From Anolis sagrei (Eukaryota > Chordata > Lepidosauria > Squamata > Anolidae): 64,000 nt of DNA. This document shows, one piece after another, positions 21,601 to 36,600 of this stretch; within the stretch, counting starts at the first letter, position 1; each line of letters opens with the position of its first letter. Below the pieces are notes generated by a model. It was not told the origin of the DNA. It worked only from the letters and a program-made list of their open reading frames with translations, and searched no databases. The stretch spans positions 149,055,074 to 149,119,073 of the forward strand of contig NC_090021.1 in assembly GCF_037176765.1 (NCBI RefSeq). The letters run 5' to 3'. The translations under genes and the position numbers were made by a program.

Positions 21601-24600
21601 AGATGTAACTACATTAAGTATGTAATGAATTTACACTTGCAATAGGCCTTTATAACATACCCCTTTTTGTTTCTGTGGAACATTGATTGCTGCTTATGAT
21701 TGCTATTGCTTGGTGCATTTTTACTGGCTGCCTTGCCTTGGTTGTGCAATTTGAAACAGTTTAGGTCAATGTCTGCAAAAAAAACCCAGGGAAACATACA
21801 TAGGAACATCATTGTAAAACTATTTTTAGAGTTTCACATGACCCTTGAGCCCACAGTAATGGGGCTCTTTAGCTGCTTCTATCCTCTGATGAGAACCAGT
21901 TGCAGCTACTGTTCTTTTCTGGCCACTCTCACACAACAAAAGCCATGCACAATTCAAAATGCAGGTTGCATGGGATTTCTGCTATGATATCAAATACTTT
22001 TTTTCAGATTTGAGCTCGAGAGTCAAAGGATTACAAGGCTGTATAATTAAAATGTCATAATGCCACAGTTCCTGTCTTCATATTATATAGACCAGACATG
22101 GGCAAACTTTGGCCCTCCAGGTGTTTTGCACTTCAACCCCCACAATTCCTAACGGATAGTAAGCTGTCTAGGATTCTGGGAGTTGAAATCCGAAATGCCT
22201 GGAGGGCCGAATTTTACCCATGCCTGATATAGATCATGCATAATATGTGTCCAGTTCTCATGCCCACACTACAAATTACACTATGTAAAACAATTTTTGT
22301 TCCTGGGTTATAAAAGTCATTTCCTAACTGGTTCTATCATTAAAAATGGGAAAGGTTTATTAAAATGCCCAAACTTTATTTTTGCGGGACATCCTGCATC
22401 ACGTTTTGCTATAGATGTTCAATGAATATCTCAGAGAATCTCAACCAATTCAACATTGCTTGTGGCAGCCACAAAAATGAAGTTTCTGGTGTATAACAAC
22501 TACTTTCAAAGTAAGTTTCACACAATTAAACAGGAAATAACACTTTCAAACCAGGTACAGCATTTTTTTTTTCAAATTTTGTTACACAGTGTAGGTTTTC
22601 CTTGTACTGTGACCTGCCGTTGGGTATCAAGAAGATGTGCTATTTTTTCCTCACAATTGTTCCATGCAAAACCAGAGCAGACTACACCCTTTAAGAATTA
22701 TCTGTACTAGAGGATAGAACTAAATCCACCAGTTTGACTTATACTCTTACCATATAATTCAGTTTCAAACCATAGCCTATTTCTGAAGGATTTTGGTTTC
22801 CTGAAAAACTTTTGTTTTGTTGTGACTGTCTTTTGGAAGTGAAGCAAACTTGGAGGTGGTGAGGAGAAACTCAGAATTGTTTTAAAAGCATCCCAGTAAT
22901 TTTCAATTCCTCTATATCAGACCTATATAATGTATTTTAATTTGCTGACTCAGCTTTTAATATTTGTACAAAATGTTTACTTGATTGAGTTTATTGATTT
23001 GTTATTGTTTACCTTGTTTACCTGTGTTATATTAATTATTTTGGTTGATTTATTATTTACTTTTAACATCGAATGGCTGCCATTTTTGATGTGAGCCGTC
23101 TCGAGTCCCCAGAGGGAAGATAGGACAGGATACAAATAAAGTTTACTATTACTATAACCTGCGATCTTTCATCAGTTTTGACCTCCAACTTCCAGAACTT
23201 CTGGCCATTGGACAAACTGGCTAGGGCTTCTGGGAATAGGAGGCCAAAACAGCTGGAGGGCCGCAGGTTGTGCCAGCCTGCTCTATATGAAATGCAGACA
23301 TTCTGAAACTTCACCAATGCTACCTAAAGTTCATTATGAATTAATAACAACTTTTTAAGTCAAACAACTGGAAAAAGTACAGTATCTCCCTGAATAATTC
23401 AGACCCTTTGACAGTGAACAATATTCTAAGCACTTTGAAGGGAAAATAACCCACTTCCATTATTACGTGGCTACTATAGTTAATTCACATTCAGCAGATA
23501 GAATTTAACTCCCTGCTTGTCCAGTGTTATTTCCCTGTTAGTACAGCCCAATCAGGGCCTAAATACTCCAAGACTACACATCATCTTTGATCTTGGAAAC
23601 TAAGCAGAGTCATCTCCGGTTAGTACTTGGATGGGAGACCACCAACAAATGCCCAATGTTGTAGGGTATAATTCAACAGAGGAAACTGGAAAAATCACTT
23701 CTGAGTACTCTTTGCCTAAGAAAAGCCTATGGAATTCATGAGGTCACCATAAGCTTGGAGGGACAGACACACATAAATAACAGGCATGTGCAAAAAATTG
23801 GAAGTTTCGGAAATCGTACAAAAATCGGAAGTTTTGTAAGTTGGAAGCCATATTCTAAGCATTTGCGTGGCCCACACCAAATATTTTAGAATTGAAACTT
23901 ACCCCATACTTTTGGTTTTAGTTTTGTAAATCTTGGAAGGTTCCAAAGTCAGTTTCATATTTAATGCAAGGCAAGGAAGCAAAGCCAAAGGCTGCCTTAG
24001 TGCCTTGCCATTGCTCTGTGAAATTAATGCAATCTCAGCATTAGCAAAAGAAGAAGCACTGCATTTTGGGAAAAGTGCAGAACTCTGGGAAATGTAGTTT
24101 GGGAGGAGCCCTATGCCAGAGAATTCACAAGGCCCTGCCCTAAACTACATTTCCAAGACAAATCAAATCAAAGAGTTGCTCTTGATTAGAAAGGCACTTC
24201 CCTGAAGGCATCTATTTGCAGCTTTGGTGTACTCTTGGAATTAGCCCTGATCCAGGAAGCTAAGGTTCCACAATGTGGAATGTGTCCAGAGGAGGGCGAC
24301 TAAAATGATCAAGGGTCTGGAGAACAAGCCCTATGAGGAGCGGCTTAGGGAACTGGGCATGTTTAGCCTGAAGAAGAGAAGGCTGAGAGGAGATATGATA
24401 GCCATGTATAAATATGTGAGAGGAAGCCACAGGGAGGAGGGAGCAAGCTTGTTCTCTGCTTCCTTGGAGACTAGGACGCGGAACAATGGCTTCAAACTAC
24501 AAGAGAGGAGATTCCATCTGAACATTAGGAAGAACTTCAGAGCTGTGAGAGCCGTTCAGCAGTGGAACTCTCTGCCCCGGAGTGTGGTGGAGGCTCCTTC

Positions 24601-27600
24601 TTTGGAAGCTTTTAAGCAGAGGCTGGATGGCCATTTGTCAGGGGTGATTTGAATGCAATATTCCTGCTTCTTGGCAGGGGGTTGGACTGGATGGCCCATG
24701 AGGTCTCTTCCAACTCTTTGATTCTATGATTCTATGATTCTAATGACTAGGAGTAAATTTGAACAATGAGTCGGTTGTACCTTCAGAGAATGATCCTTTG
24801 TATAAGTGTTGCTGGGTGGGGAACTAAGCCTCGTGGAATTCAACAACACAGAGGTGTAACAACCTTTGTTGTAGCAACTTAGCATCTAGTCCTAGGTGTA
24901 ACAAGCAATATAACAACTTCGCTAATTTGACTTTAAGTCATTTATTCTATTCTTCCCAAACACACATATTTTGCTTTACCTTTTAGAACAGTGTTTCTCA
25001 ACCTTTGTTGAGAAATGCCGCGACCCCTTAATACTGTTCTTCATGTTGTGGTGACCCCCAACCATAACATTATTTTTGTTGTTACTTCATAACTGCAAAC
25101 TTGCTACTGTTATGAATCATAATGTAAATACGCAGGAGGCATTTTCATTCACTGGACCAAATTTGGCACAAAAACCCGATACGCCCAAATTTGAATACTG
25201 GTTGGGTTGGGGGGGGGGGGTGATTTTGTCATTTGAGAGTTGTAGTTTCTGGGATTTATAGTTAATCTACAATCAAAGAGCCTTCTGAATTCCATCAACA
25301 ATGAAATTGAACCAAACTTGGCACACAGAACTCCTACAGAAGTCCAACAGAAAATACTGGAAGGGTCTGGTGGGCCTTGACCTTGAGTTTTGAAGTTGTA
25401 GTTCACCTACATCCAGAGAGTACTGTGGACTCCAATAATGATGGATCTGGACCAAACTTGGCATGAATACTCAATATGTCCAAATCTGAACATTGGGGGA
25501 GTTTTGGGAAAATAAACTTGTAGTTGCTGGGATTTATAGTTCACCTACAATCAAAGAGCATTCTGAACCCCACCAACGATAGAATTGGACCAAACTTTCT
25601 ACTCAGAACCTCCATGACCAACAGAAAATACTATGTTTTCTGATGGTCTTTGGCGACCCCTTGCGACCCCCCCAGGGGTGCCGACCCCCAGGTTGAGAAA
25701 CACTGTTTTAGAAGCAGAATGGGGCTGAGAGTGGAGAGAAAAGCAAGAATGAGTTAAACCAACATAAATGTGGATAGGCAGGGCAGGAAAACATTCAGTT
25801 CGGTTCTTTAATGATTTTGTACTCTGCAAATAGGAATTTGCTTCAGAGTAGATGTTAGAAAAGCATGGGAAGCTAAATTAATCTTTATGTCTAAAATAAT
25901 AGGAAAGAACACTTTTGTACTGCACTTGAACCTCCGAATTTGAAGCACAGCTGTTGATAGGACTCTTTGAACATGGGTGACTGGAATGAAGTGATATGTC
26001 CATAATTAGACAGAAAATCTGAAAAAGACATTACCACAGAGCAGGGCAAGCTACCAAAACCTTTTTTGACATGTTGGACAATTGGGAATTAGTGGATGCT
26101 CAAGGAATGCCATGAATCACTATCTGGGATACACATGTTTTTCATTTCAAAGACTTTATCAACGCAAATAAACATAATAAGTAATAATGGGAATTTTGTT
26201 TCCTTTACCATTTTTGGCGTACCAAATAGATTTTCTTCTTTGGAGAAATACCTTTTTCATACCATGTAAGGTTTTTGAGAAACAGTCAATTTTGTTTTAC
26301 AGCTGTTGCAAAATTATGAAACATTTTGCATTATATTTAGATCACTCATTATCTTTGACAGCCATAACCAATATTATATAACATGTAACAGAGACTCAGT
26401 CTGTTAAAATACCACAAAATAAATTTATGATAATGTAGAGACTTGCTCGGGCATGCCAGAGGCTTTGACACTAGAGGATGAGGAGATAGGCAGTGATAGT
26501 GATCAGATGCAAGTGGTTCTGTGAGCATCTCAACAGGTTCCTTCAGTAGACTGCAGTTCATCAGGCCCCACAGATTTGAACTAATTTCAGTTAACTTAGG
26601 CCCCTTCTATACTGTCTCATGATCTGATCCCAGATTATCTATTTATCCCAAGTTATATGGCAGTGGAGACTCATATAATCCAGTTCAAAGCAGATAATCT
26701 GGGATCAGATCCTGAGATATAGGGCAGAGTAGATCCAGCCTAGATGATTCCCAAATAACTCCTTTTCAATCTGATCCCAGATTATCTATTTATCCCAAGT
26801 TATATGGCAGTGGAGGCTCATATAATTCAGTTCAAAGCAGATAATCTGGGATTAGATCCTGATATATAGAGCAGAGTAGATCCAGCCTAGATGATTCCTA
26901 GCAATTTTTATTTGTAAGTCAGGGTCCTTGCCAACGTCTCTTTTGATGCATGTAAGCACACATTCCTCGTTTTGAGAAAAACTGGAACAAAATGGGTATT
27001 GAGCACTTCAGGGTTTTTTGTTGTTGTTGTGACCTGTTAGCATTTGCTTGCCTCAAGCAAATTGAAGAAACCCTCTTTTGTTGTTTTCTGCTTGCCTAGC
27101 CAGTCTCAGCTCATTTTGAGCCTTAGTTTTCTTTACAGTATTGCTGCAAACTTGGGCGACAGGTCCATGGGAACTGGCAGCCTGTGTTAATATATGCACA
27201 GACCGGAATTTAAGACGAATTTTCTGATCATTCACTTCAATGTTCAAATCTCTCACTAACATGAGAGAAAGAGAAAAATATGACTTGCAATGGAGATCTG
27301 GCATGTCTACATTTTTGAGAGAAATTTTTACCGTTTTTATTACTTGCAATGCTTTGGAAGCAGAACATTGTGGTGGATTCATAAGAGGCAATTAATAGCT
27401 GAGCAAAACACTTCCTCACAGTGTTCATTTCCATTATGAGAACCAGAGCCTCCGCTATTTGTGTCCCAATAATTTTATTTGAGTAGTGAAGGGTTAGAAG
27501 AAATTTTAAAATGTGAAGTGAGAAAAGAGAAATTGTAGGCTTATTACGTGGTATCAATATATATATACATTTTTATCAAACCTTTTTTATTGCTAAAGAT

Positions 27601-30600
27601 TGATAGATAAAAAATAAAGGTGCAATACTCACATTGACCCATGAATAAGTTGACCCAAGTTTTCTGGCTTAGAGTTTTGACTAGAATTTTTGGACTTATA
27701 CATGTGTATATAGGGAAGTTTATTTGCTTTATATTATTATTTTATTGCAGGGATTTTATCAACTTTAGGAAATGGATACGTTATTTACATGTCCACCCAA
27801 CGGAAAAAAAAGCTGAAGCCTGCTGAAATAATGACTGTCAATTTGGCGGTGTGTGACTTGGGAATTTCAGGTAATTTAATGGGATGAGAATGAAAGTATG
27901 AGGATTGGTAAACAGTGAGTGATCAATATGGATGGGTGCTGTGTACAGAGTGATGTGATCTGTTTTTACATGATAGCTTAGTTTAATTTCTGATGAGAAA
28001 TGCCAACTTATGTAAAAAAAGTACTGTGGATCCTTGACATTTGAACCATATTTGCCACTCACTACAAATAGTGTTGCTGCTGATTAGTGATAAGTGACTG
28101 ATCAGCATGCTCAAATGAATGGAAGAAATATGATGCTAACTTTTAGGTTAATCTTTACATTTCTTTCTTAATTGTTTTTGAAAGAACTTATGTATTGTCT
28201 AGTAACATTTATGGAGGAGGGTAAGGCTATTTGTTTCTAGTTTGATAGCAATGTATATATATACACACACACTAGGCTTGTGCATTTCGGCTGAACCTTG
28301 ATCTGTTTCTGCTGGCCGGATTCTGGTAGATCCCGCATCCGTTTTTGCGCACTTCCCAAAAATGGGCTGGTAGCTGGATAGCAGATTTTGTTCCACAGCC
28401 GGAAAATACGACTAGATCAGGCTTCTCAGGCTCCAATTTCCATTCTTGGGATCCTTTCCTTTTTCCCTTCAAGGGAACCTGGGTTTCAGTGACAGGGTTA
28501 GCAAGCAGCTGTCACATGATGCCAAATAGGGGAGGAGGAGCCATGATCGGCTGCCACGTGGTCCCATAGTGGATGAAAAAATGTGATGGTTGTGCCCTTG
28601 TCGTTATGGCCATCTGACCAATCCGAAGAAGCCTGATTGGCCAAAGGAAAACAGCTAAAACGGATCTGCGCACAAGCCTAACATATATAGAAATTGCTTA
28701 GTTTTCCTTCTGTTTTCATTCCTCTCCTTGAATTAGATTCAAGCTTCAAGCAATAATAATGTCTTTACAATTTTATCTTTTTTTATTCTTCTGGCCTCTT
28801 AAAACTTTGCTTTTCTTTTTAAATGTTTTTCCTTCTTTCACATGTTTTTAATTTCCTTCGAAAAATATCCTGTATTTATATGCGTTGATACAGAGTTACC
28901 CAACCCATCTCATTTCCTGCCTTTTATGATTTTTGCAAGGGATTGGTCAAGAAAAGCTGTGTAACTCTTGAAAATCACAAATTAAATACTTTTATCTGCT
29001 TTCTTGGCTGTTTTCCCCATCCTGCACAAACACCATTCCTCCATCAGAATTCATTTATAGTCTCATATGTGAATGAATATTCTGTAATAGGCTACACCTC
29101 CGTTCACATATTTAACAATAATGCCAAGAAAAGGCCCTAAAATAAATAAGTCTCTTTTTACAATTAAGGCTGCTTAAGGTTTGTATGCCATTTTTAGATG
29201 AATTTTAATGTTTTTAAAAGCTAATGTTTTGACTTTGTTGCTTAATTGTATATTAACTATATGGAAGTGTTAATATAGTTTTAATCTGTATAGCTTTTAA
29301 TTGTTGTCAACTGCCTTGAGTGTCATTACTGAGAAAAGGCCAGGATATAAATGAATACATTAACAACAATTAATTTAGCAGTAAAACCAATTGATGATCT
29401 TTTAATTCAGTTTCTACTTCTCTAGGTTTTTTGCCATTAAAAACAGAGTAAAACTATTCTATTTATCAAGGCTATTCTGCTTTGAATATATGTTGGATTT
29501 CATGTATGATACTTACAGAGTTTAGGTTTTATTTAAACCAGATACATTATTATTATTATTTAAGCGCCCAATCATAATGGATAAAAAGCCTGAATAAAGG
29601 CATACCAGGAAAGTGTGTCTATTGATTCAGGAGCACAGTGTCAACACAGTCTTCTTGTGTGGACTTAAAATTATCTGGGCAATTTGTTCTTGCTCAGATG
29701 TGGCTGGATACATGATATAAAATAATCAATTTATAGAAGGTTTATTAGCCCTGTGTATTACTCAAAAGATCAATTCTGGGAACTTTTGAATCTGAAACTC
29801 AAGAAAGAAGATGGGTTCCTTTTTCGGCAGACAAAAACACAGCTGGGCTTTTGTTGATTATTTCAGCAGAAGAAGGAGGCGAACTGCTTTCTCAGCAAAG
29901 AGAGGCATATTGCTCTGCGCAGCCAGGCTTCTCAATTGATTTTGCATCTGGAAAGAGGGCTCCTTTTTGGAGTTCATTACAGGCAGTCTGGTTCCTTGTA
30001 CTCACCTTCATCCATAGAAGGAGTCTTTGCATATACGTGTAACTGTGTAAATGGACTCACGTCATATGCTGTCCAACTGCATAACCTGTGACTTAGAGCT
30101 TAACTGTAGGTCATTGTGAGTGTATCCTTTAAGTTTGTGACAAAGAGATGAAATGTGTAAAAAAATAAAACTATATACATATCTATGCAAATATTTAACT
30201 AAAGTATTTTATAAATAAAAAAATGATGACACCTTTGAACATGTGAAAATAGCTTCAGTCACAATCATGCAGGGAAGAACATTCAAGTGCTAGATATGAA
30301 GGAACATCCGTAATGAACCATCATTAGTGGATCACATGTTTACTACTATGCTCAGTGACCCAGATTGCACTGATAGATAGCATTTCTTGTTTGAACTCTT
30401 CCTTAACACTGATGTTGGGCTCGAGTTGATCATTAAATGCTGCTGCTTTAATTTTCCTTCTTTCAACAAGCTCTAGAGCACATCTATGCTGACTATTTAG
30501 GTCAGTGTGTGATTTTTTTTCAGCCCTGCAGTGGCTTAACTCTAAATAGGGCTGATCCCGGTTAACTAACTCAGTTTAGGCACAGTTGAGACAATTGTTC

Positions 30601-33600
30601 CTAAGTGGAACCAGCCATAGCTCTTTCAGCAACCATCCCACCCTCCACTGTGTTTAATTCGACTGAGCCATCTGAACAGACATTGGTAAATATCATCCTG
30701 TGTACTGCTTTGTCCCAAGTGATATAAGTCTTTATATATAGTATTGTGAATTATGTATAAAAACCTATTGGTAACCCATTAAGCTGTCATAACAGGGAAA
30801 TAGTGGAATCAATCCCAGGTAATAGTCTAACTGCAGAAATTTGGACCACTGACATGCTATATGTTAGGTAAACTTTAAACTGCTGTTAAATGCTTTCCAA
30901 GCATATAGCATTTTACAGTAATATGAACAATATGAAAGTAGGGCATGAATCAAATGGTCAAATCAAGTTTGCTCCTCATTACTATATGAAAAATAGATAT
31001 CTCTTCACAATGTTTGAAAAGGTGTTCCTTTGCATTACGATTTTGATATGATCCTTCATCCATTTTACTTGACTAACTGTCTTTCCCTTTACAGTTGTGG
31101 GAAAGCCTTTTAGCATCATTGCCTTCTTCTCTCACCGCTGGATTTTTGGCTGGAGTGGTTGCCGGTGGTATGGATGGGCTGGGTTCTTCTTTGGCATTGG
31201 GAGTCTTATTACCATGACAGCAGTAAGCTTGGATCGGTATTTCAAAATCTGCTATTTATCCTATGGTAAGTTGAACTATATAAAATAATATTGTTCATCT
31301 TTTCCTTGTAAGCTGTCTGGCCAATTTTTGAAGACCTTCAGTATCAACCCAACCATCAATGTAATTCAAAAACTTGCTATTTTTCATGAATTATCAAAAA
31401 TTCATTTGAAAAATGCTTAGTACTTATCTATCTAAGCTTGAAAAAATGTATACTGTCTGAATCATCAGATATTCAGATAAATACATTTTATACCAGTGAT
31501 TGGAAATCTGTAAGACTCCACAACCCATCAGTGGCAGTCAGCATATAATGATGCCATATACAATCCAGATTATTTGCTTTGAACTGAATTATATGTCAGT
31601 GTTGACTCATATAATCCAGTTCAAAGCAGATAATATGGATTATCTGCTTTGATAATCTAGATTACATGGAAGTGTAGAAGGGGCCATTGTCTAGAACAGT
31701 GGTTCTCAATCTGGGGTCCCCAGATGTTTTTGGCCTTCAACTCCCAGTAATCCTAACAGCTGGTAAACTGGCTGGGATTTCTGGGAGTTGTAGGCCAAAA
31801 ACATCTGGGGACCCCAGGTTGAAAACTACTGGTCTAGAATCATTGCTCATTGATTGGTCAATACCTGGATCCATCACCTATGTATTTGGGTTAACCCTAT
31901 TTGACAACTATAACCAATAAAGTTGTGTCCAACTTCTTTTCTAACTATTTTGTGTGCACAGTGTTTTTGAAGCAGAGCAGTCACCACTGGGCGGGCAAAG
32001 TGTGACCCTCACCATGTGAATGTCTTTTTTAAAAAGGTTGCAAACATACAATTTGCACTTGTTAATGAGATATGTTTACTGTATCCTCCTCTAGGTACCT
32101 GGCTGAAAAGACACCATGTTTTTATCTGCTTAGGAATCATCTGGTCCTATGCCACCTTTTGGGCAACCATCCCATTTGCCGGCTTGGGAAATTATGCTCC
32201 TGAGCCATTTGGGACCTCGTGCACTCTGGACTGGTGGCTGGCTCAAGGTTCAGTGGCTGGGCAGGCCTTTATTCTGAATATCCTTTTCTTCTGTCTTGTG
32301 CTCCCAACTGCTGTGATTATGTTTTGCTATGTTAAAATAATTGCAAAAGTCCAGTCATCCACCAAAGAAGTAGCTCACTATGACTCCAGGATTCAAAACA
32401 CAAATGTACTGGAAATGAAGTTAACTAAGGTAGGTATAGGAAGTGCTGTGAGTTTGGGGTTTTTTTATTTTTGAAGGGAATGAATGAAAACACAGGGCTC
32501 AGTGTAGCACATGGAGGTAAAACAATATGTATGATGCAGAAGCAAACTTGGGCAACAGTCAAGGGAAACAAAATTTGCAGATGACAAAAGACTGCAGTTG
32601 CTTTGTGCTTTGTATAATTACTCTGCAGGGGAAGCACTCATTTTGGAGGAAAGCACTCCAACTTTTGAATTCTTAATTAACTAATACAATTGGTTGAATT
32701 CTGAATTAATTCATTACATATCCAATATGTTTAGTTCCAAGTCCTGGAAACCCATTGCTGCTGACACAAGACAAAGCAAACCATTAAACAGGATTAATAA
32801 GGATAGAGAAGAATCCCAAGCATATTCAGTGATGTTTCTAAGGCCCTTTCTACACAGCCATATAATCCAGATTATCTGTTTTGAACTGGAGTCTACACTG
32901 CCATAGAAAAGGTAAAGGTAAAGGTTTTCCCCTGACATTAAGTCCAGTCGTGTCCTACTCTGGTGGGTGGTGCTCATTTCCAAGCTGAAGAGCCGGCGTT
33001 GTCCGTAGAGACCTCCAAGGTCATGTGGCTGGCATGACTGCATGGAGCACCGTTACCTTCCTGCCGGAGTGGTACCTATTGATCTACTCACGTTTCATGT
33101 TTTCAAACTGCTAGTGGCAGAAGCTACTGGCAGAAGCTGGGGTTCATGTCGCTCCCCAGATTCGAACCTTTGACCTTTTGGTCAGCAAGTTCAGCAGCTC
33201 AGCAGTTTAACCCACTGTGCCAATGGGGGTTCGAAGCAGAGAATCTGGATTTTATATGGCAGTGTAGAAGGGGCCTAAGCCACTTTAAAAGAAGCGACAC
33301 AACTACAGTCCCCACCACAAGCCATCTCTGAGAAACCTTCCAGCACTTAACACAATAAAAGAGAGTTTTGTATACTCTCACCCTGACCTGTGTTTCCTCG
33401 TTTCTGTGATCAGACTGTTGAGATAACAGTATTCTACAAAACATGGTAGGAGTTTGCTACAAATTCTAGAAAATGTAGACCAAGACAACAGCAAGCAGAA
33501 ATGCTCTTAAAAATGTTTGAGTCTTTTTTATTCATTTATCATTTGTAATTAAATTAATAGAAGAAAAACAGGATTAAAATAGATTTAACAGGCTAAAACT

Positions 33601-36600
33601 AAATGTTAATGTGCACGAAATAAAAAGTGCTTGGCCTTGCATCAACAGGACAACAAGGAAGGAAGGAGAAACACCACCTTTTGTGAAAGAAGGGGCCACT
33701 GTCTTATTTTGAAACATGACTCCCTCCTTCCCATGCCATAGACCAGTGGTTCTCAACCAGTGGGTCCCCAGATGTTTTGTCCTTCAACTTCCAGAAATCC
33801 TAACAGCTGGTAAACTGGCTGGGATTTGTAGGCCAAAACACCTGGGGACCCACAGGTTGAGAACCACTGCCATAGACCATCCCATCCAGCAGGATGCCCT
33901 ACATGTCTCTGTGTTTCATGCAGTCCCTGGGAAGATAGCATAAATGGGCATAGAGCCTCATTCCACATACACAAGCCTGGGTCCAGTCCTTTTCAAATAA
34001 TAGATGGACTGTCACTTTGGGAGCTCCCAAAATGACCCATTTAAGGTGGAATCAAGTGTCAAACAGGGATGTGTTAGCCTCCCAACCTTATTCTCCATCT
34101 TCATTGCTATGATACTTCATCTTGTTGATGGGAAGCTTCTCACTGGAGTGAAAATCATCTATTGGACAGATGGTAAGTTATTTAACCTCAGCAGACTGAA
34201 AGCCAAAACCAAGGTCACAACAACATCTCTTATAGAACTCAAATTTGTTGATGAAAATGTAGTTTGTGCTCCTTCAGAAGATCTACAAGCCACTCTAAAC
34301 ATCTTTGCACACGGATTTGAAAAGCTTGGCCTCCCACTGAACATCAAGAAAACCAAAGTGCTCTTTCAGTAGGCACCAACCAACCCCTCTGCAATGCCAG
34401 AAATACAGCTTAATAATGTAAATTAGAAAATGTCGGTCATTTCCGCTACCTTGACAGCCAACTCTTCACAAGTCAACAACAGCACTGAAATACAACATTG
34501 CTTGAGATTTGTGAGTGCAGCATTCTTCCAAATGAAGCAGAGTATTTGAGGATTGGGACATTCGTAGGGATACCAAGATGCTTGTTTATAAAGCTGTTGT
34601 CCTCCCAACCCTGTTATATGCCTGCAAAACATGGACCATCTATAGACATCACACTGAACTTCTGGAATGATTCCATCAGCATTGTCTATGGAAAATCCTG
34701 AAAAATCCCTTGGGAAGATAGGTGGACAAATGTCAGCATGCTGGAAGAAGCAAAGACCACCAGCATTGAAGCAATTATCCTTTGCCATCAACTTCACTGG
34801 ACTGGCTAAATGCCCAATTGCCATCTCCCAAAGCAGTAACTGTATGCTCAATTCAAGAATGGTGAAATGAATGTTGGTGGGCAGGAAAAGAGATTTAAAG
34901 ATGGGCTTAAAGCCAACCTTAAAAATTGTGGCATAGACACTGAGAACTGGGAAGTTCTGGCCCTCAAGCGCTCTAACTGGAGGTCAGCTGTTACCAACAG
35001 GCATGGATGGAGAGTGAAAGGGAGAAACGTGTTAAGAGGGAGGTGAATCAAGCCAATTCTTCTTGGGACCTCCTTCCATCTGGAAATCAATGTTCTCAAT
35101 GTGGAAGAACATGTGGATCAAGAATAGGTCTCTACAGTTACCTATAGACCCACTGGCAAGACTCTACACTTGGAAGGCAATCATACTTGGACACGAGGGA
35201 TCACCGATGATGATGAGATGGATTGTGGGATAAATACTGGTAGCAAAAACAACAACAATGTCTTACCAAGGATCATTTCAAACAGGAAAATTCATTGTGT
35301 TGTGATATCATCATCAACAACAACATTAGCAGCAGCAGCAATGACAGCATCAACAAATGCCTAGAGCCAACAGATTTGTGTCAATTTGTATAGCACGATA
35401 CAGGTTGAAGCAACTGTGCAAATGCAGATGGAAAGGCATGGACAGAAAATAGAATAGAGCATGAGAGTTAGAAGCTGCAAAACAAGGTAAATAAGCTGAA
35501 TTGTTATTGTTACATAGCGAAGAATAACCTAACACATTACATAACAGAATTGTTTCAATATCCTTTTATATAAACCTCCGAGGATGCATGCCATAGATGT
35601 GGGTGAAATGTCAGGAAAATTCATATTCCAAATCAAAAAAATTCAACTTGTTTGGCATCTGTGGAACAAAGCTTTGGAATTAGCTTTGACCTCTAGCATC
35701 TTTCCCTTCAAAATGCCTTTCACAGTTGTGAAATCCCAGAATCATAGCTGGCATCCTGCCAGTAAGAAGCACTGATTAGTAACATCAAGTTATTTGCATA
35801 TCTCACTTTTTGGTCATGGCGTTTGGATGAATTCAACCTTGCCATGTACCAGAGCTGCCTCCCTGACCCATCTGATGCAGGATCACAGCCAGTAATTCAC
35901 AAGAACATGCCTCCAGGTTAAACAGTGGAGCTGCTAATACTCCAGGACAATGAACAAAAAATACAAAAACTGTTACCAAATATAAAATACTGATTGCCAT
36001 ATTAAATCATCAGTTGAACTTATTCTGTCTAGCAGGCCCAAATCCAGCTTTCAGGCTCCTCGTTTTATTTTGGAACAGTGTTCACTCTCCTTTTAGTGCT
36101 TAACTCTTGGTATCATCAAAAAGCCAAAATAGTATTGTAGGGTTGTTGTTGTTGTTGTTGCAGTTTTTTAAAGCCATTGCGCAATCCTCTTTAACAGGTT
36201 AGCAAGTCATTGGGTTAAATAAAACATTAGAACATATCCTATTGAAACATTGTCCAGATTCCCAAAGAAGCCAGTAGCATGTTTTTGTGTTTAATTTCTT
36301 AATTATGCTCCAGACTTTGGGGAAATCACCTACATTTGGTATGTATGGTTCCCCCCCCCCCTGAAATTTGGTCATTAAAGATGGTACGTGGTTAGTTTAG
36401 TCACACCTGTGCCTCAGAAAAGACACTCCCATATTCACTGGAATTAACCCTTAAGCTTTTTTGGGCCGTACCACTAATTCTTTGTCCTTGCCCACTCTTA
36501 TAATTTAAGTTGAAGTCTTGTACACATTTGTCGGAGAGCATGGCCTGTGGAATCAATGGCGCTTAGCTGCTTGTACAGGGTGTTTAAAGTGCACCAATGG

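Noticed and set aside
23540-23680. Possible 5S rRNA gene
   Set aside because: The promoter-like core is present but the rest differs strongly from 5S rRNA and it continues into a SINE body and tail.
31097-31288. Opsin exon 3 as a single-exon gene
   Set aside because: The frame crosses the donor gtaagt at 31266; upstream and downstream exons with matching phase show it is one exon of a longer gene.
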